Source: Saprospiraceae bacterium (GTDB taxonomy: Bacteria > Bacteroidota > Bacteroidia > Chitinophagales > Saprospiraceae). From it: 40,988 bases of DNA. The notes under the pieces are model-generated. The model saw only the letters and a program-made list of their open reading frames with translations. It ran no database searches and had not been told where the DNA came from. Shown one piece after another: positions 15,435 to 25,373 of this stretch. Where the stretch lies: contig JAHDCG010000045.1 in the NCBI GenBank assembly GCA_020629965.1, positions 1 through 40,988 on the forward strand, given 5' to 3'. The first letter of the stretch is position 1; every line of letters begins with the position of its first letter. Made by a program: the position numbers and the translations under genes.

Positions 15435-18400
15435 CTATTCCGCAGGAATTACCTCCACCCACTGCCCCGGCTGCCGCGCCTGTATGCCCGCGTCGTACAT
15501 CGCCGAGCAGCTCACCGTCGGTAGATAGTACCGACCCGGATACGCCGCATTCAAGCGCACGCGATAGGTCTGTGAATTTCCGTAACCGATGTCGAAAAAA
15601 GTATAAACGCGGTCGTCGCGAATATCCTGATAATCGGGGCGCGAAACCTTGCTGTCGTCCTGATTTAAATTATCCGTCCGCGTATTGATAATCTCCCAAC
15701 CCGAAGGGAAAATTTGGTCGAGCGCCATCTCGTCGTAGCGACGTTTGTAAGTCTGCCCGGGGTGTTTTATAGTGACCTCCGCCATAAAATCCGTGCCCTG
15801 CACAATGCGCGTCGGGTCGAGCGTTTTGCCCGCGCTGTCTCGGTATTTGACCGACATCGCAATTTTTTCCGCCGTCGCCGTTTGGTCGCCTGTCGCGGGT
15901 TGCCCCGTCGTCATCAGGCGCGCATAAAGGACGCCGGAGGAGGTATTATCGACAGTAATGGCCTGTGCCTGCGCGTCCGACATCGGCACGTCGATATTGG
16001 TAATCGGCGTGCTGCTGCCCGCATTGATAATCGTGCCGTTATCGAGTCGATATTTAAAATTGTAAGTCGAAGAAATGTCCGAGTCGCCGATAAATTTACT
16101 GACCGCTACGAGCGCGAAAGCTGTTTCCTGCGTGCTGTACCAACCGCCGTTGCTGATTTGCTCACTGATATTTTTGACGACTTCCATACCTTTTTCTTCC
16201 TCTCGCAGCACATTCAGCACTTCCAAAATAATCGCTTTATCGCGCAGACTCGAACCGAAAGTATTGCCGAGTTCCCGATAATTCTCGACCGTCGTGCTGA
16301 GATTTTTTGTCAAAGTTTTGGCGACTTCCGGCTTCCCCGCGTGCGCATACGCGCCGGCGAGCAGCCATTTTCCCGTGCCGGAAAGGTCTTGATTTTCGCG
16401 CAAACGGTTCATTGCGCCGGTCGCCGGCTCACCCGCGAGGGCGAGGACGTACAGCCGATATGCCTGCGTAAACGCCGCATCACGGTAATAAAAGCCCGCT
16501 TCCTCTTGTTTCGGGTCGTAAATATTGGCGGTCTGCGCTGCGTTTGTCACCCAAGCATTTTTCATGCCGCCGGGCAAGTTGTAACCCGCCTTTTCCGCTT
16601 CCGTCAGAAAATGAAAAGCGTAAATATTCGACCAATTGTTCACACTGCGATTACCGGGCCAATAGGCAAAACTGCCGTTGGATAAACGAAAATCCGCTAA
16701 CTTATTGATGCCCGCTTGAATATTATCGGGGATAGACGCCTTTTGATTGTCTTTTAAATCGACCAAACGACTCAAATACAACTGCGGAAATGCCTTAGAA
16801 ACCGTCTGTTCCAAACAACCGTAAGGATAGCCCAAGAGGTAACGCAGCCGCCGCCCCAAATCCAAAGGCGGCAGATTACTGACCTCCAAAACCGCCGAAT
16901 TTGTACCCGCAATACCGACCGGTGTCGCACTGACTTCCCATTTTTCGCCCGTCCGCAGTATTTTACTCTCCACGTTCGTGACAAAAGGATTGGGGTTGCG
17001 CACGTCGATTTCAATTTGTTGACTCGCCGTTTCTCCTGCGCCTTCCGCCTGAATATCGAATTTGGCAATGCCCGTATTTTCCGCAACTTTCAAATCAAAG
17101 TAGGTCATCTTTTCGCCGACCTCCGAAAAAGAAAGCGACTGCTTACCCTCGTCACTCAAACCGACTAAACCGCTCGACTCCGTGACCGTAATCGTCGCAT
17201 TTTTTACTTTCTTATCCATCGCAAAAACCGAAATCGGCAGCCGCAGCGTTTCGCCCGGTCCCAACACACGGGGCAGCGTCGCCAATACCATCAACGGTTT
17301 GCGCACGGGCACGGTTTTTTCCGCCTTGCCGTAGGCTGCATTCTTATTGCCGGCGACGACCATCACGCGCACCGAGCCGACGTAATTCGGCATCGTAATT
17401 TCGTGCGTCGCGGTCTTGCCCTTTGCCAAATAAAACGGCCCCAAATGCCGCACAACGGGCTTAAAACGATTGGCCTTCTTTTTGTCGCCGACTTCCGCCT
17501 CACCGTCCCCGCCGATGCTCAACACGCGACTTAAATCCCCGCCGAAAGCACCCAAAACCAAGTCGTACAAATCGAAGGTTTTCACTCCCAATGCCTCCCG
17601 TGCGTAGAAAGTGCCGTGCGGGTCGGGCGTTTTAAAATTCGTCAAATCCAACAAGCCGTCATCGACCACGGCGAGGGTATAGGCCATCGCTTTGTTGTTG
17701 TCTTCGCTGACTTTAACCGTAAATTTTTGTTCGGGTTTCAACTCCTCTGCCATCTCGATTTTCGGTTGCAGTTGCGTCTCAGGATTTTCGACACTGACGG
17801 GAATGACGCCGTACATGCGAATCGGCAAATCGTTGACCGTCTGCGCGTGCGGTTGCAGCAGCGAGACGTGCGCATAGACCGTCGGCGACATTTCCGGCGT
17901 GGCCTGAAAACGAAAGGTATTTTCGCCTTTTTTCGCCTCGCGCCAAAAGGATTTTACCACCTTCGTACCCGTTTCCAAAGTCACCAAGACGCGACTGATT
18001 TCGTTGGCGGGCACATTGATTTCTATCGTTTCACCGACCTCGTATTTTTCTTTACCTGCGGCAAAAGTAAGCATGGTTGCGCCCTCGCGGTTGTTGTCAT
18101 TGTCTCCGTCCTCATCGTACCACGGGTAGCCCGAGTAGAAATAATCGCCGGCGCAGTGACCGCTTTCCGTGTCGCAGACGCGCACGAGGTAGCGACCCCA
18201 TTCTTTGGGCGCAAAGTCGTAAGTCGCCGTGCCGGTCGCGTTGGTTTTGACCTCGCCTTTAAACTTTGCGTTGTTGTGATTGGAAGAAGAAAACGAGGCG
18301 ACATTATCGCGTCCGCTGTCCCACCACCACCGCCATTCCGCGCGGTAAATGCCGACCGAAAGGTTCTTACCGGCGAGGGGATTTCCGTCCGTATCGACGG

Positions 18401-21029
18401 CGGCAAACTCCAAAGTGCCGCGTTTATCGACCTCGATGCGTTTAGAACCCCAACTGTTTTTCGGAATGCGAATCCCCGTGTAATCGGAAAACGGGTGATA
18501 GTCCACGCCGTCGGTCGCGGTGCTGAAATCGCCGCCTTTTTCAAAAACGCGGGTTTTAAATTCCGCGCGTAATTTGCCGGGGGCGTAGTCGCCGTCGTAG
18601 ATTTCCGTAGTAAAACTCGCCTTGCCTTGCGCATCCGTTTTGCCGTCAAAAACGACTTTAACTTCACTGTCCGAACTTTTCCACGAGCGCGCCGGGTCAG
18701 TAAATCTAAACTCGCTGAACTTCCCGAACTGCATTGCCGCCGGGCGCACCTGCATTTCGGTTTTGACCTGCAAATCTTTCGCGGGCGCACCGTGCAGCCA
18801 CGCCGCCGTCAGTTGTGCCGAAATCGGCGTATCGTCCGGCGTTAAAACTTCCTTGCCGAAGTCCAAATCCGCTTTCAGGCGATTGGGTTTGACGGTCTCC
18901 ACTTTGATGGTTTTGCGAAAAGTCGCGCCGCCCACTTTCACTACCGCCGACCAATTTCCCGTCGGGGCTTCCGCCGAGGTAGAGGTGTGCAGAGCGTAAA
19001 TGCCGCCCGTATTTTCAAATATCGTGCGTTTTTCTCGCTCCTGTCCGCGCGGGTCGTAGAGGGCAAAATTAATCGGCAAACCTTCGGGTAAATCCGAGTT
19101 TTTTTGCTCCAAAATAAAATTCAAGAACAAACTGTCACCCGGTCGCCACACCCCACGCTCGCCGTAGATGAAGCCTTTCATGCCGCGCTGCGTTTCCGCG
19201 CCGCCGATGTCAAAACGCGACAGCGACAAAGCCGCTCCGTCAATGAGGCGCAGATAGCCTTTTTGTCCTTTCGACTCGGCAATGACGAAGGCGGGACTGC
19301 GCTCGACTTCCGTAAAATTCATGCCGTCGGAGTCGGTTTTGACAGTCTTGATAAGTTGCTGTTGGTAGTCGTAAAAATTCAGCGTTGCGCCCGCAATCGG
19401 GTCGGTCGTTTTCAGATTACTGACGGCGGTAAAAACCGTTTTATCGTTGCCCTCCTTGCAAATAATGCCGAGGTCGGAGGCGACGATATTGCGGCGGTCG
19501 AAGTTGCGGTCGGAATAATACGCGCCCTTGCAGGGGTCTTCGCGGTCGTCGTAATCGTAATCTCGGTAATAACCGTCGATGCCGTAATAACTGCCCCAAA
19601 TACTCGTAAATTCACCGTCTTCGGCGTAAGCGTCCGTTGCCGCCGGCGTCAATTCTTCTGCATCTTCCGACTTTTCGCCGCAGTAATAATCGGTGTATTC
19701 GGGACGAAAACCGACGCGCACCTGATAAATTGCTTCCGGGTCATCGCGCACCAAGTCGCTGAGGTCGAGGGCGTAGCGTACCTTTTTTCCGCGATTGGGG
19801 TTACTGTCCAATTCGCGCAAATCAATCTTTTTCTGCGCAACGATGCGTCCCACTTTTTCCAATTGATAGCCCGTGCCGTCGAGTTGATTATTTTGCAAAA
19901 ACTGTAAAATGTTGTTATGGAAAATTTTGAAAATTTCCACCTCGACGGCATTCAAATTTACGGCTTCAATCGGTAAAAGCAAACCTTCCGAACTCGGCAA
20001 AATCACCCCGCGCCCGACGATATTGACCTGCGGTTTTTCTTCTTCAAATACCAAATTATAGGTGCTTTCGTCCTTCATTTTGCGCCCGCTGCTGTTCATA
20101 ATGCCCGTTTTGACGGAGACGGTGCGCGTGCCCTGTATGCGCTCGGAAGGGTAAACGAGAAGTTGATTACCGTCGATGCTGTACCGTAGTTTGCCCGCGA
20201 AATCGCCGATGACGACCATGCCTTCGAGGTCTTGATTGCGTTGCAAGGGGTCGGAAAAATTGAGGGAAATAAACTGCGGTTCGGCTCGCGTAACCGTGGC
20301 GGAAACGACCTTAAAATCATTCAGACCGGGCACGGTAATTTCTTCAAAAACCAAGTCGTCGCCGCCGTAGTCGATTTCCGCTTTTTGCAAAGTAAACGCC
20401 GTCGCTTCCTCTTTGCGCCGGATATTTTTGATGACAAAATCGTGGTTCATGCCGTCCGGCGCGTGCGTCCATTCGATTTCCAAATTATTGTCTCCCTGAA
20501 AAGCCTTAAACGCTTCTTCGGCGGCGGTATCGGTCACGTAATCGGAAAAAACAACCGTTCCCGTATATTCCTGCACGGCGAGATTATCGGGGTCGGGGCT
20601 GCGAAAACCTTCTTTTTTGACGGCAAAAGTCAGGTCACGCGTACGGAATTCAAACTCGAAAGAAGCGGCATCGCCCGTTGCCTCCCGAAAGATTTTGCCG
20701 AGACGCACCGTACCGACATAGACCTTGCCCGGGTCTAACATCTCGTCGGGGGTGAAGGTCAAAGTACGGCGGTCTTCCCACACGGCTTTTCCCATAATCG
20801 ACGGGGTGAAAAATAACAGATTTTGCCCGATAGTTTTGCCCGTTTCTTCCTCACTGACGGCGTCGCGCACAAAGCGAATTTTGACGGGTTCGGTGCGCGA
20901 AACGGTGCCCGAGGTGTAGGCATAGACGTGAGAATAAACGCTTTCGGGCACGGGTGCCGCGCTGTTTTCCGGGTCGTCGCAGGCGGTGAAAGTCAGGAGC
21001 AAAAGCAGAGAAAAAACGGCGTATTTCAT
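15435..21029 (-). CDS. Bacterial alpha-2-macroglobulin family lipoprotein
   Basis: An 1864-residue exported protein. The N-terminal MKYAVFSLLLLLTFTAC is a lipoprotein signal with Cys17 as the likely lipidated residue, although Phe rather than Leu stands at -3. The body has the macroglobulin domain series, including the MG2/MG3 signature RGVWRPGDSLFLNFIL (near 625) and the MG7-like KPLMVLATLPRVLGPGETL. The thioester motif PYGCLEQTVSK is intact (Cys1405, CLEQ), followed by the thioester helical domain. The C-terminal receptor-like domain ends near DIGYGNSQTYRVRLNAAYPG. Such proteins are thought to trap foreign proteases by covalent linkage, protecting the envelope. Length is in the usual bacterial range of 1600-1900. 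The E. coli YfhM type is often paired with penicillin-binding protein 1C; no such gene is next door here. Its right flank carries a palindromic element. Confidence 0.93.
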   Translation of the reverse strand: MKYAVFSLLLLLTFTACDDPENSAAPVPESVYSHVYAYTSGTVSRTEPVKIRFVRDAVSEEETGKTIGQNLLFFTPSIMGKAVWEDRRTLTFTPDEMLDPGKVYVGTVRLGKIFREATGDAASFEFEFRTRDLTFAVKKEGFRSPDPDNLAVQEYTGTVVFSDYVTDTAAEEAFKAFQGDNNLEIEWTHAPDGMNHDFVIKNIRRKEEATAFTLQKAEIDYGGDDLVFEEITVPGLNDFKVVSATVTRAEPQFISLNFSDPLQRNQDLEGMVVIGDFAGKLRYSIDGNQLLVYPSERIQGTRTVSVKTGIMNSSGRKMKDESTYNLVFEEEKPQVNIVGRGVILPSSEGLLLPIEAVNLNAVEVEIFKIFHNNILQFLQNNQLDGTGYQLEKVGRIVAQKKIDLRELDSNPNRGKKVRYALDLSDLVRDDPEAIYQVRVGFRPEYTDYYCGEKSEDAEELTPAATDAYAEDGEFTSIWGSYYGIDGYYRDYDYDDREDPCKGAYYSDRNFDRRNIVASDLGIICKEGNDKTVFTAVSNLKTTDPIAGATLNFYDYQQQLIKTVKTDSDGMNFTEVERSPAFVIAESKGQKGYLRLIDGAALSLSRFDIGGAETQRGMKGFIYGERGVWRPGDSLFLNFILEQKNSDLPEGLPINFALYDPRGQEREKRTIFENTGGIYALHTSTSAEAPTGNWSAVVKVGGATFRKTIKVETVKPNRLKADLDFGKEVLTPDDTPISAQLTAAWLHGAPAKDLQVKTEMQVRPAAMQFGKFSEFRFTDPARSWKSSDSEVKVVFDGKTDAQGKASFTTEIYDGDYAPGKLRAEFKTRVFEKGGDFSTATDGVDYHPFSDYTGIRIPKNSWGSKRIEVDKRGTLEFAAVDTDGNPLAGKNLSVGIYRAEWRWWWDSGRDNVASFSSSNHNNAKFKGEVKTNATGTATYDFAPKEWGRYLVRVCDTESGHCAGDYFYSGYPWYDEDGDNDNNREGATMLTFAAGKEKYEVGETIEINVPANEISRVLVTLETGTKVVKSFWREAKKGENTFRFQATPEMSPTVYAHVSLLQPHAQTVNDLPIRMYGVIPVSVENPETQLQPKIEMAEELKPEQKFTVKVSEDNNKAMAYTLAVVDDGLLDLTNFKTPDPHGTFYAREALGVKTFDLYDLVLGAFGGDLSRVLSIGGDGEAEVGDKKKANRFKPVVRHLGPFYLAKGKTATHEITMPNYVGSVRVMVVAGNKNAAYGKAEKTVPVRKPLMVLATLPRVLGPGETLRLPISVFAMDKKVKNATITVTESSGLVGLSDEGKQSLSFSEVGEKMTYFDLKVAENTGIAKFDIQAEGAGETASQQIEIDVRNPNPFVTNVESKILRTGEKWEVSATPVGIAGTNSAVLEVSNLPPLDLGRRLRYLLGYPYGCLEQTVSKAFPQLYLSRLVDLKDNQKASIPDNIQAGINKLADFRLSNGSFAYWPGNRSVNNWSNIYAFHFLTEAEKAGYNLPGGMKNAWVTNAAQTANIYDPKQEEAGFYYRDAAFTQAYRLYVLALAGEPATGAMNRLRENQDLSGTGKWLLAGAYAHAGKPEVAKTLTKNLSTTVENYRELGNTFGSSLRDKAIILEVLNVLREEEKGMEVVKNISEQISNGGWYSTQETAFALVAVSKFIGDSDISSTYNFKYRLDNGTIINAGSSTPITNIDVPMSDAQAQAITVDNTSSGVLYARLMTTGQPATGDQTATAEKIAMSVKYRDSAGKTLDPTRIVQGTDFMAEVTIKHPGQTYKRRYDEMALDQIFPSGWEIINTRTDNLNQDDSKVSRPDYQDIRDDRVYTFFDIGYGNSQTYRVRLNAAYPGRYYLPTVSCSAMYDAGIQARQPGQWVEVIPAE

Positions 21030-21079
21030 GGTTGTTAATTTGGTTTTAGTGATGATTGAAAAGATTTAAAGGAGAGAGG

Positions 21080-21243
21080 TAAGTAGCACACGTTAATTAT
21101 TTCGGAAAATTTGAGGACAAGATTTTTTCGTATATTTTCTTCAAAAAATCAGTGCATAGCCTTAGCTACGGACTTATTTTTTGGAGGAAATAGGCGGAAA
21201 AAGATGTTTTCAAATTACCGAAATAATTAGGGGGTGCTACTTA
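21080..21243. mobile_element. 164-bp palindromic MITE-like element, copy A
   Basis: Outer inverted ends TAAGTAGCAC and GTGCTACTTA are perfect. A second inverted pair AATTATTTCGG (21095-21105) and CCGAAATAATT (21218-21228) lies inside, and the arms stay imperfectly complementary to a centre near TAGCTACGG. Both ends show TA, which would suit a TA target duplication as made by IS630/Tc1-type transposases. No reading frame. The element interrupts a GAGAGG-type purine tract (GGAGAGAGG before, AGAGGGGAGAGG after). A second copy of identical length lies inverted at 29222-29385. Confidence 0.75.
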
Positions 21244-21536
21244 AGAGGGGAGAGGCGGTTTCTCCTTTCTCACAAGTCGGGAGATTTTGCGAGTCTCCGA
21301 CTATTTGAATGCAGTGTGTGTAATTCGGCAAATTTACTCAAAAAAACGTAACGGGGAAGACAAACGGGGAAAAGAAAAATTTAAGTTTTATATTTCGTTT
21401 TGGGGCACAAAATTTTGGGCGCGGGTCAAATAAAGCCCGCAGATTTGCAGCCTGATGTTACCGTAGGGCGTCGCCGAAAAAAGTTTTTGCATTTTCTCGG
21501 TGACGCATTACTTTTTGTGCGTCTTTAGACGACCTC
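21244..21536. other. Non-coding gap with hairpins
   Basis: Contains a split purine/pyrimidine tract (21244-21275), an AGTCGGGAGA / TCTCCGACT hairpin just after it and a 10-bp stem GCGTCGCCGA / TCGGTGACGC at 21468-21506 with one G-U pair. No credible coding sequence. The whole gap between the macroglobulin and HYR genes is 748 bases. Confidence 0.5.
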
Positions 21537-21616
21537 TTTTTTTGAACCTGACCCCGTACAGTTGTCGGGGTGATTTTTATGATTGGTTATGATATGGATT
21601 TTACTTCGTAAAATCT
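21537..21616 (+). repeat. Interspersed intergenic repeat, long form
   Basis: Same motif order as the minus strand of 2437-2503: T-run, GAACCTGA, TGATTTTTATGAT, GGTTATGAT, GGATTTTAC-TTC-GTAAAATCT. Between the first two motifs this copy carries CCCCGTACAGTTGTCGGGG, a small hairpin absent from the other copy. Confidence 0.75.
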
Positions 21617-21721
21617 TCTTCCCTTACCATTGAAATAATTTTCAAGAATTTTTTATTCGCAGCATCGGTTCTACGATTTCAGAACAAATTATATCCCGAA
21701 ATATTTTCGCCGAAAATCGAA

Positions 21722-21729
21722 AATATTTG
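21722..21729 (+). promoter_or_regulatory. Possible -7 box of the HYR gene (AATATTTG)
   Basis: AATATTTG differs from TAnnTTTG at its first base. It overlaps the upstream TTG (21727) that could open the reading frame, and would place transcription start near 21735, about 43 bases before the GTG at 21778. This supports the GTG as start. Confidence 0.4.
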
Positions 21730-21777
21730 CACGGAAAGGCGAAAAAAAACGCCCGACTGTCGAAACATTTTAAGCCC

Positions 21778-24700
21778 GTGAACAAAATTTACACCTTGCT
21801 TTGTGTCGTCTTTGCGGCGGCATCCGGCAGCCCTGTTTTTGCCCAACTTTCCGTTTCCTGCCCCGCCGATATGACTTTTAATTTGACTCCCGGTCAATGC
21901 AGCAAAGTCGTTGATTTTGAAATTCTCGTCGAGGCGGACACTTTTCTCATTACTAAAACGGACGAAACGACGCTCGACGCGGGAGATTATTTCCCTGTCG
22001 GCACGACCGAGCTTTCCTACTCGATTACCGATTTTAACGAAACGATTGACTGTGCTTTTTCGGTACAAGTCATTGAATTTCAGCCGACTAATGCCACACT
22101 GTCCTGTGTTACGGGCGTCAACGTTTCGGTCAATGCCGCCTGCGGTTTGTCGGATAATCCCGATTTTTTTCTCAACGGCAACAATTATCACTGCTACGAA
22201 GATTACATCGTCAACATAACGACGCAATTCGGATTTCCCGTCGGTGAGGATTTGTCGAGCCGTATCGGACAGACCCTTTTTCATACCGTGACCGACACCG
22301 AAACGGGCAACAGTTGTACGGGGTCGATGACGATTTTTGATAATACCGCGCCGCTGATTGTCTGCCCCGATACGCTCGTGTTGCCCTGCACGGCGACTCC
22401 GACGGATTACCTGCCGACAGTCATCGAAAGCCCGACGATTTTTGATAATTGCGGCGGTTTTACGAGTGCTTATTTTGACCAAACGACCGATTTTTCCTGC
22501 AATGACACGCAGTTCAACGGGCAGTACACACGCCGTATTCGTCGGACTTGGTCGGCTGCCGATAGTCACGGCAACAACGCCGCGCCCTGCACACAGATCA
22601 TTTTTTTGCGACGCGCCGCGCTTTCGGAGGTGGTTTTTCCCGCAAGTTTTAACAATATAGAAAATCCGGCTTTGGAATGCGGTACCGATTTCGACACCGA
22701 TTTTGCTGCGACGGGTGTGCCGACGGTGGGCGGCATGCCGATTTATCCGTCTAATGCGAGCTGCGATTTGACGGCTTCTTTCAGCGAAAGTCAGATACCG
22801 ACCTGCGGCGGCGGTTACACGATACTGCGCAACTGGACGGTTTTGGACGATTGCACCAATCAAATTGCGACGCAGTTACAGGCGATTGCCGTGCGCGATA
22901 AGACGGCACCGATTATTTCCGTTGCGCAGACTTTTTCCGTTTCTGCGGGCAATGCAAACTGCACCGCTTCTTTCACGCCGCCCTTCCCGACGGTGACGGA
23001 CGGCTGTTCGACCTTTACCGTGCAGCTTTTCAGCTCGGCGGGTACGGTCAGCGGGTTTTCCGTACAAAACTTGCCCTACGGTACGCACACGCTGACCTGG
23101 CGGGCACTCGACGCCTGCAATAATCAGGCGACGGCGCAGGTTACGGTGACGGTTTTCGACGGGCAGGGACCGACGACAATTTGCTCACCGCAAAAAACGG
23201 TTGCGCTCGGTAATGCGGGCGGGGCTTCCTTGCCGGCGACGATTTTCAACAACGGCAGCTACGATAACTGCGGCGGAAATTTGAACTACAAAGTACGCCG
23301 CCTGACCGATGTCTGCGGCAACGAAACGGAGTTTGCGCCGACCGTCGGTTTTTGCTGTGAGGATGTCGGAAATCCCGTCGCGGTGCAAATCAAAGTGACG
23401 GATATTGCGGGAAATTTTAACGTATGCAGCGCGACGGTGACGGTAAACGATAACCTCGCGCCGGCGTTGATTTGTCCGTCGGGTATGGAAGTCGAATGTG
23501 ACATAATCTACGAAAATATGAGCGTTTTCGGGAAAATCGCTTTGCAGCAATCCGACCGTGCCGCCATAATCATTGACGGAACGAACGCGGGCATCGACGG
23601 CTTAGCGACGGACAACTGTACAGTGCAAGTCATTGAAAATGAATCTTTGATTGACATAAATTTTTGCGGAACGGGTACGATTGTACGCTCTTTCACGGCG
23701 ACGGATGCGGCGGGTCATTTTTCAAATTGTCAACAGACAATTACCTTTCTTAACAGTAATCCTTTTTATATCAATGCCGCGAATCCTAACGACCCGAATG
23801 ACGATGTAATTTGGCCGGCGGCTGTGACTTTGACGGGTTGTGAGGCCGGCACCGCACCTGCGGATACGGGACTGCCGCAATTGGTTGATGAAAGTTGCAG
23901 CAACATCGGTATCACGCACACCGATCAAATATTCAACGGCGGGGCGGGCAGCTATGTGATACAGCGGAAGTGGACGATTGTGGATTTTTGCCAATTCGGC
24001 GGCGGGGGCGGCACTTGGAATTATACGCAGATGATTACCGTGAATAATGCGGATTTTTTGCCGCCGCAGTTTGTCGATGCGCCCGGTGTGATTAAACTTT
24101 GTGTCGATGCGAATGACTGTAATACGGCGGCTTTGCTGAATAGTGTAACGGCGGAAGATGCCTGTACGCCGACGGCAAATTTGCAATGGTATTACGAAAT
24201 CGACTACGATAACGACGGCACTTTCGACGTGAGCGGTAACTCGGCGGTGATTGATTTGACTGTGCCGGCGGGCTATCATTTTTTGCAGCGCACCGTGACC
24301 GATGCGAGCGGCAATACGGGATTTTTGACGCAATACATCGCCGTCAACGACTGCACCGCGCCGGTCAGTGATTGCCCTTTTGCGCTCGATACGCTGACGG
24401 CTTTCTTGGATGCGGAGGGGGATTTTATCTTTTTTGCGGAAGAGTTCGGCGGGCAACTCGACGTTACGGATAACTGCGGCAGCGATTTTGATTTTCAACT
24501 TTCCGTCGGGGCGGACGCCGCATTTTACAATCCCGAAACGGCTGCGGATTTCATTTATTTCAACTGTGCGGCTTTGGATAGTATTGCAGAAGTGACGCTG
24601 TGGATTGCCGACGCAAGCGATAATCGCAGCAGTTGTACGACGCATTTCAGATTTCAGGATAATAACCATGCTTGCGGAGATGCGTCACCGATTTTGCTGA

Positions 24701-25221
24701 ATATTTCGGGAGATATTCGGACGGAAACGGACGCGCCGATTTGGAATGTGGACATCGATATTAACAGCCCCGAGATTGTGGATTTGCCGGAGGCGGGGAG
24801 TTATATCGTGGCGGGTCTGGCGGTAAACGGCGATTACAGCGTGAGTCCGAGTAAAAACAATTCGTTTTTGAACGGCGTGACGACGAATGACATCGTGCTG
24901 ATTCGCAAGCATATTTTGCAGTCCGTGCCGCTAAGCAGTCCGTACAAAATCATTGCGGCGGACGTCAACGGCAGCGGCTCGGTGACGACGGCGGATATCG
25001 TGCTTTTGCGGCAGCACATTCTCGACCCTTTTATGACTTTTACGCAAAATACCTCATGGCGTTTTGTGGATGCGGACTACGTTTTTCCTGACCCGGAGCA
25101 GCCTTTTCTCGAAGTTTTTCCCGAAATATGGAGCGAAAATAATGTGGTGTGTGACAAAACGGTGAATTTTATCGGCGTCAAAATCGGGGATGTGAACAAT
25201 ACCGTGAATCCGGAAGATTAG
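21778..25221 (+). CDS. Giant secreted HYR-like repeat protein with dockerin-like C-terminus
   Basis: 1147 residues from the GTG at 21778, which places a good signal peptide (NKIYTLLCVVFAAASGSPVFAQ) at the N-terminus; a TTG 51 bases upstream also opens the frame but overlaps the promoter. The body is a chain of cysteine-rich HYR-like beta-sandwich units, marked by recurring DNTAPLIVCPD, DKTAPIISVAQ, NDNLAPALICPSG and TDNC-type motifs, typical of adhesive extracellular proteins in Bacteroidota. Near the end two dockerin-type F-hand segments appear: TTNDIVLIRKHILQ (about 1035) and DVNGSGSVTTADIVLLRQHI (about 1063-1082); the second has a full calcium-loop pattern. The protein stops at KIGDVNNTVNPED, with no recognisable T9SS sorting domain. 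Likely surface or extracellular; binding partner unknown. A terminator follows. Confidence 0.8.
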   Translation: MNKIYTLLCVVFAAASGSPVFAQLSVSCPADMTFNLTPGQCSKVVDFEILVEADTFLITKTDETTLDAGDYFPVGTTELSYSITDFNETIDCAFSVQVIEFQPTNATLSCVTGVNVSVNAACGLSDNPDFFLNGNNYHCYEDYIVNITTQFGFPVGEDLSSRIGQTLFHTVTDTETGNSCTGSMTIFDNTAPLIVCPDTLVLPCTATPTDYLPTVIESPTIFDNCGGFTSAYFDQTTDFSCNDTQFNGQYTRRIRRTWSAADSHGNNAAPCTQIIFLRRAALSEVVFPASFNNIENPALECGTDFDTDFAATGVPTVGGMPIYPSNASCDLTASFSESQIPTCGGGYTILRNWTVLDDCTNQIATQLQAIAVRDKTAPIISVAQTFSVSAGNANCTASFTPPFPTVTDGCSTFTVQLFSSAGTVSGFSVQNLPYGTHTLTWRALDACNNQATAQVTVTVFDGQGPTTICSPQKTVALGNAGGASLPATIFNNGSYDNCGGNLNYKVRRLTDVCGNETEFAPTVGFCCEDVGNPVAVQIKVTDIAGNFNVCSATVTVNDNLAPALICPSGMEVECDIIYENMSVFGKIALQQSDRAAIIIDGTNAGIDGLATDNCTVQVIENESLIDINFCGTGTIVRSFTATDAAGHFSNCQQTITFLNSNPFYINAANPNDPNDDVIWPAAVTLTGCEAGTAPADTGLPQLVDESCSNIGITHTDQIFNGGAGSYVIQRKWTIVDFCQFGGGGGTWNYTQMITVNNADFLPPQFVDAPGVIKLCVDANDCNTAALLNSVTAEDACTPTANLQWYYEIDYDNDGTFDVSGNSAVIDLTVPAGYHFLQRTVTDASGNTGFLTQYIAVNDCTAPVSDCPFALDTLTAFLDAEGDFIFFAEEFGGQLDVTDNCGSDFDFQLSVGADAAFYNPETAADFIYFNCAALDSIAEVTLWIADASDNRSSCTTHFRFQDNNHACGDASPILLNISGDIRTETDAPIWNVDIDINSPEIVDLPEAGSYIVAGLAVNGDYSVSPSKNNSFLNGVTTNDIVLIRKHILQSVPLSSPYKIIAADVNGSGSVTTADIVLLRQHILDPFMTFTQNTSWRFVDADYVFPDPEQPFLEVFPEIWSENNVVCDKTVNFIGVKIGDVNNTVNPED

Positions 25222-25306
25222 AACGTTTGTTCTTTCCGAATTATTCGCCGGAAAAGTCGGAGGGTAATTCGCAAGCCGGGAGGTAACTAAGCTTTCATCG
25301 TACGGA

Positions 25307-25350
25307 AAAAAAGCGGGCGGCAAATCGTGAAATTTATCACCCGCTTTTTT
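25307..25350. terminator. Bidirectional intrinsic terminator
   Basis: AAAAAAGCGGG (25307-25317) pairs with CCCGCTTTTTT (25340-25350), an 11-bp stem. It separates the convergent HYR and short-chain dehydrogenase genes and has an A-run and T-run suited to both. Confidence 0.82.
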
Positions 25351-25373
25351 GTTTCGAGGTCAATAAAAAATTC

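Noticed and set aside
15714-20738. Long open frames antisense to the macroglobulin gene (up to 323 residues)
   Set aside because: They are shadows of a long gene; their translations show Arg/Phe/Val-rich composition and no recognised motif.
21679-22863. A 394-residue frame antisense to the start of the HYR gene
   Set aside because: No start context, basic low-complexity composition, and it covers the promoter and signal peptide of a well-supported gene.
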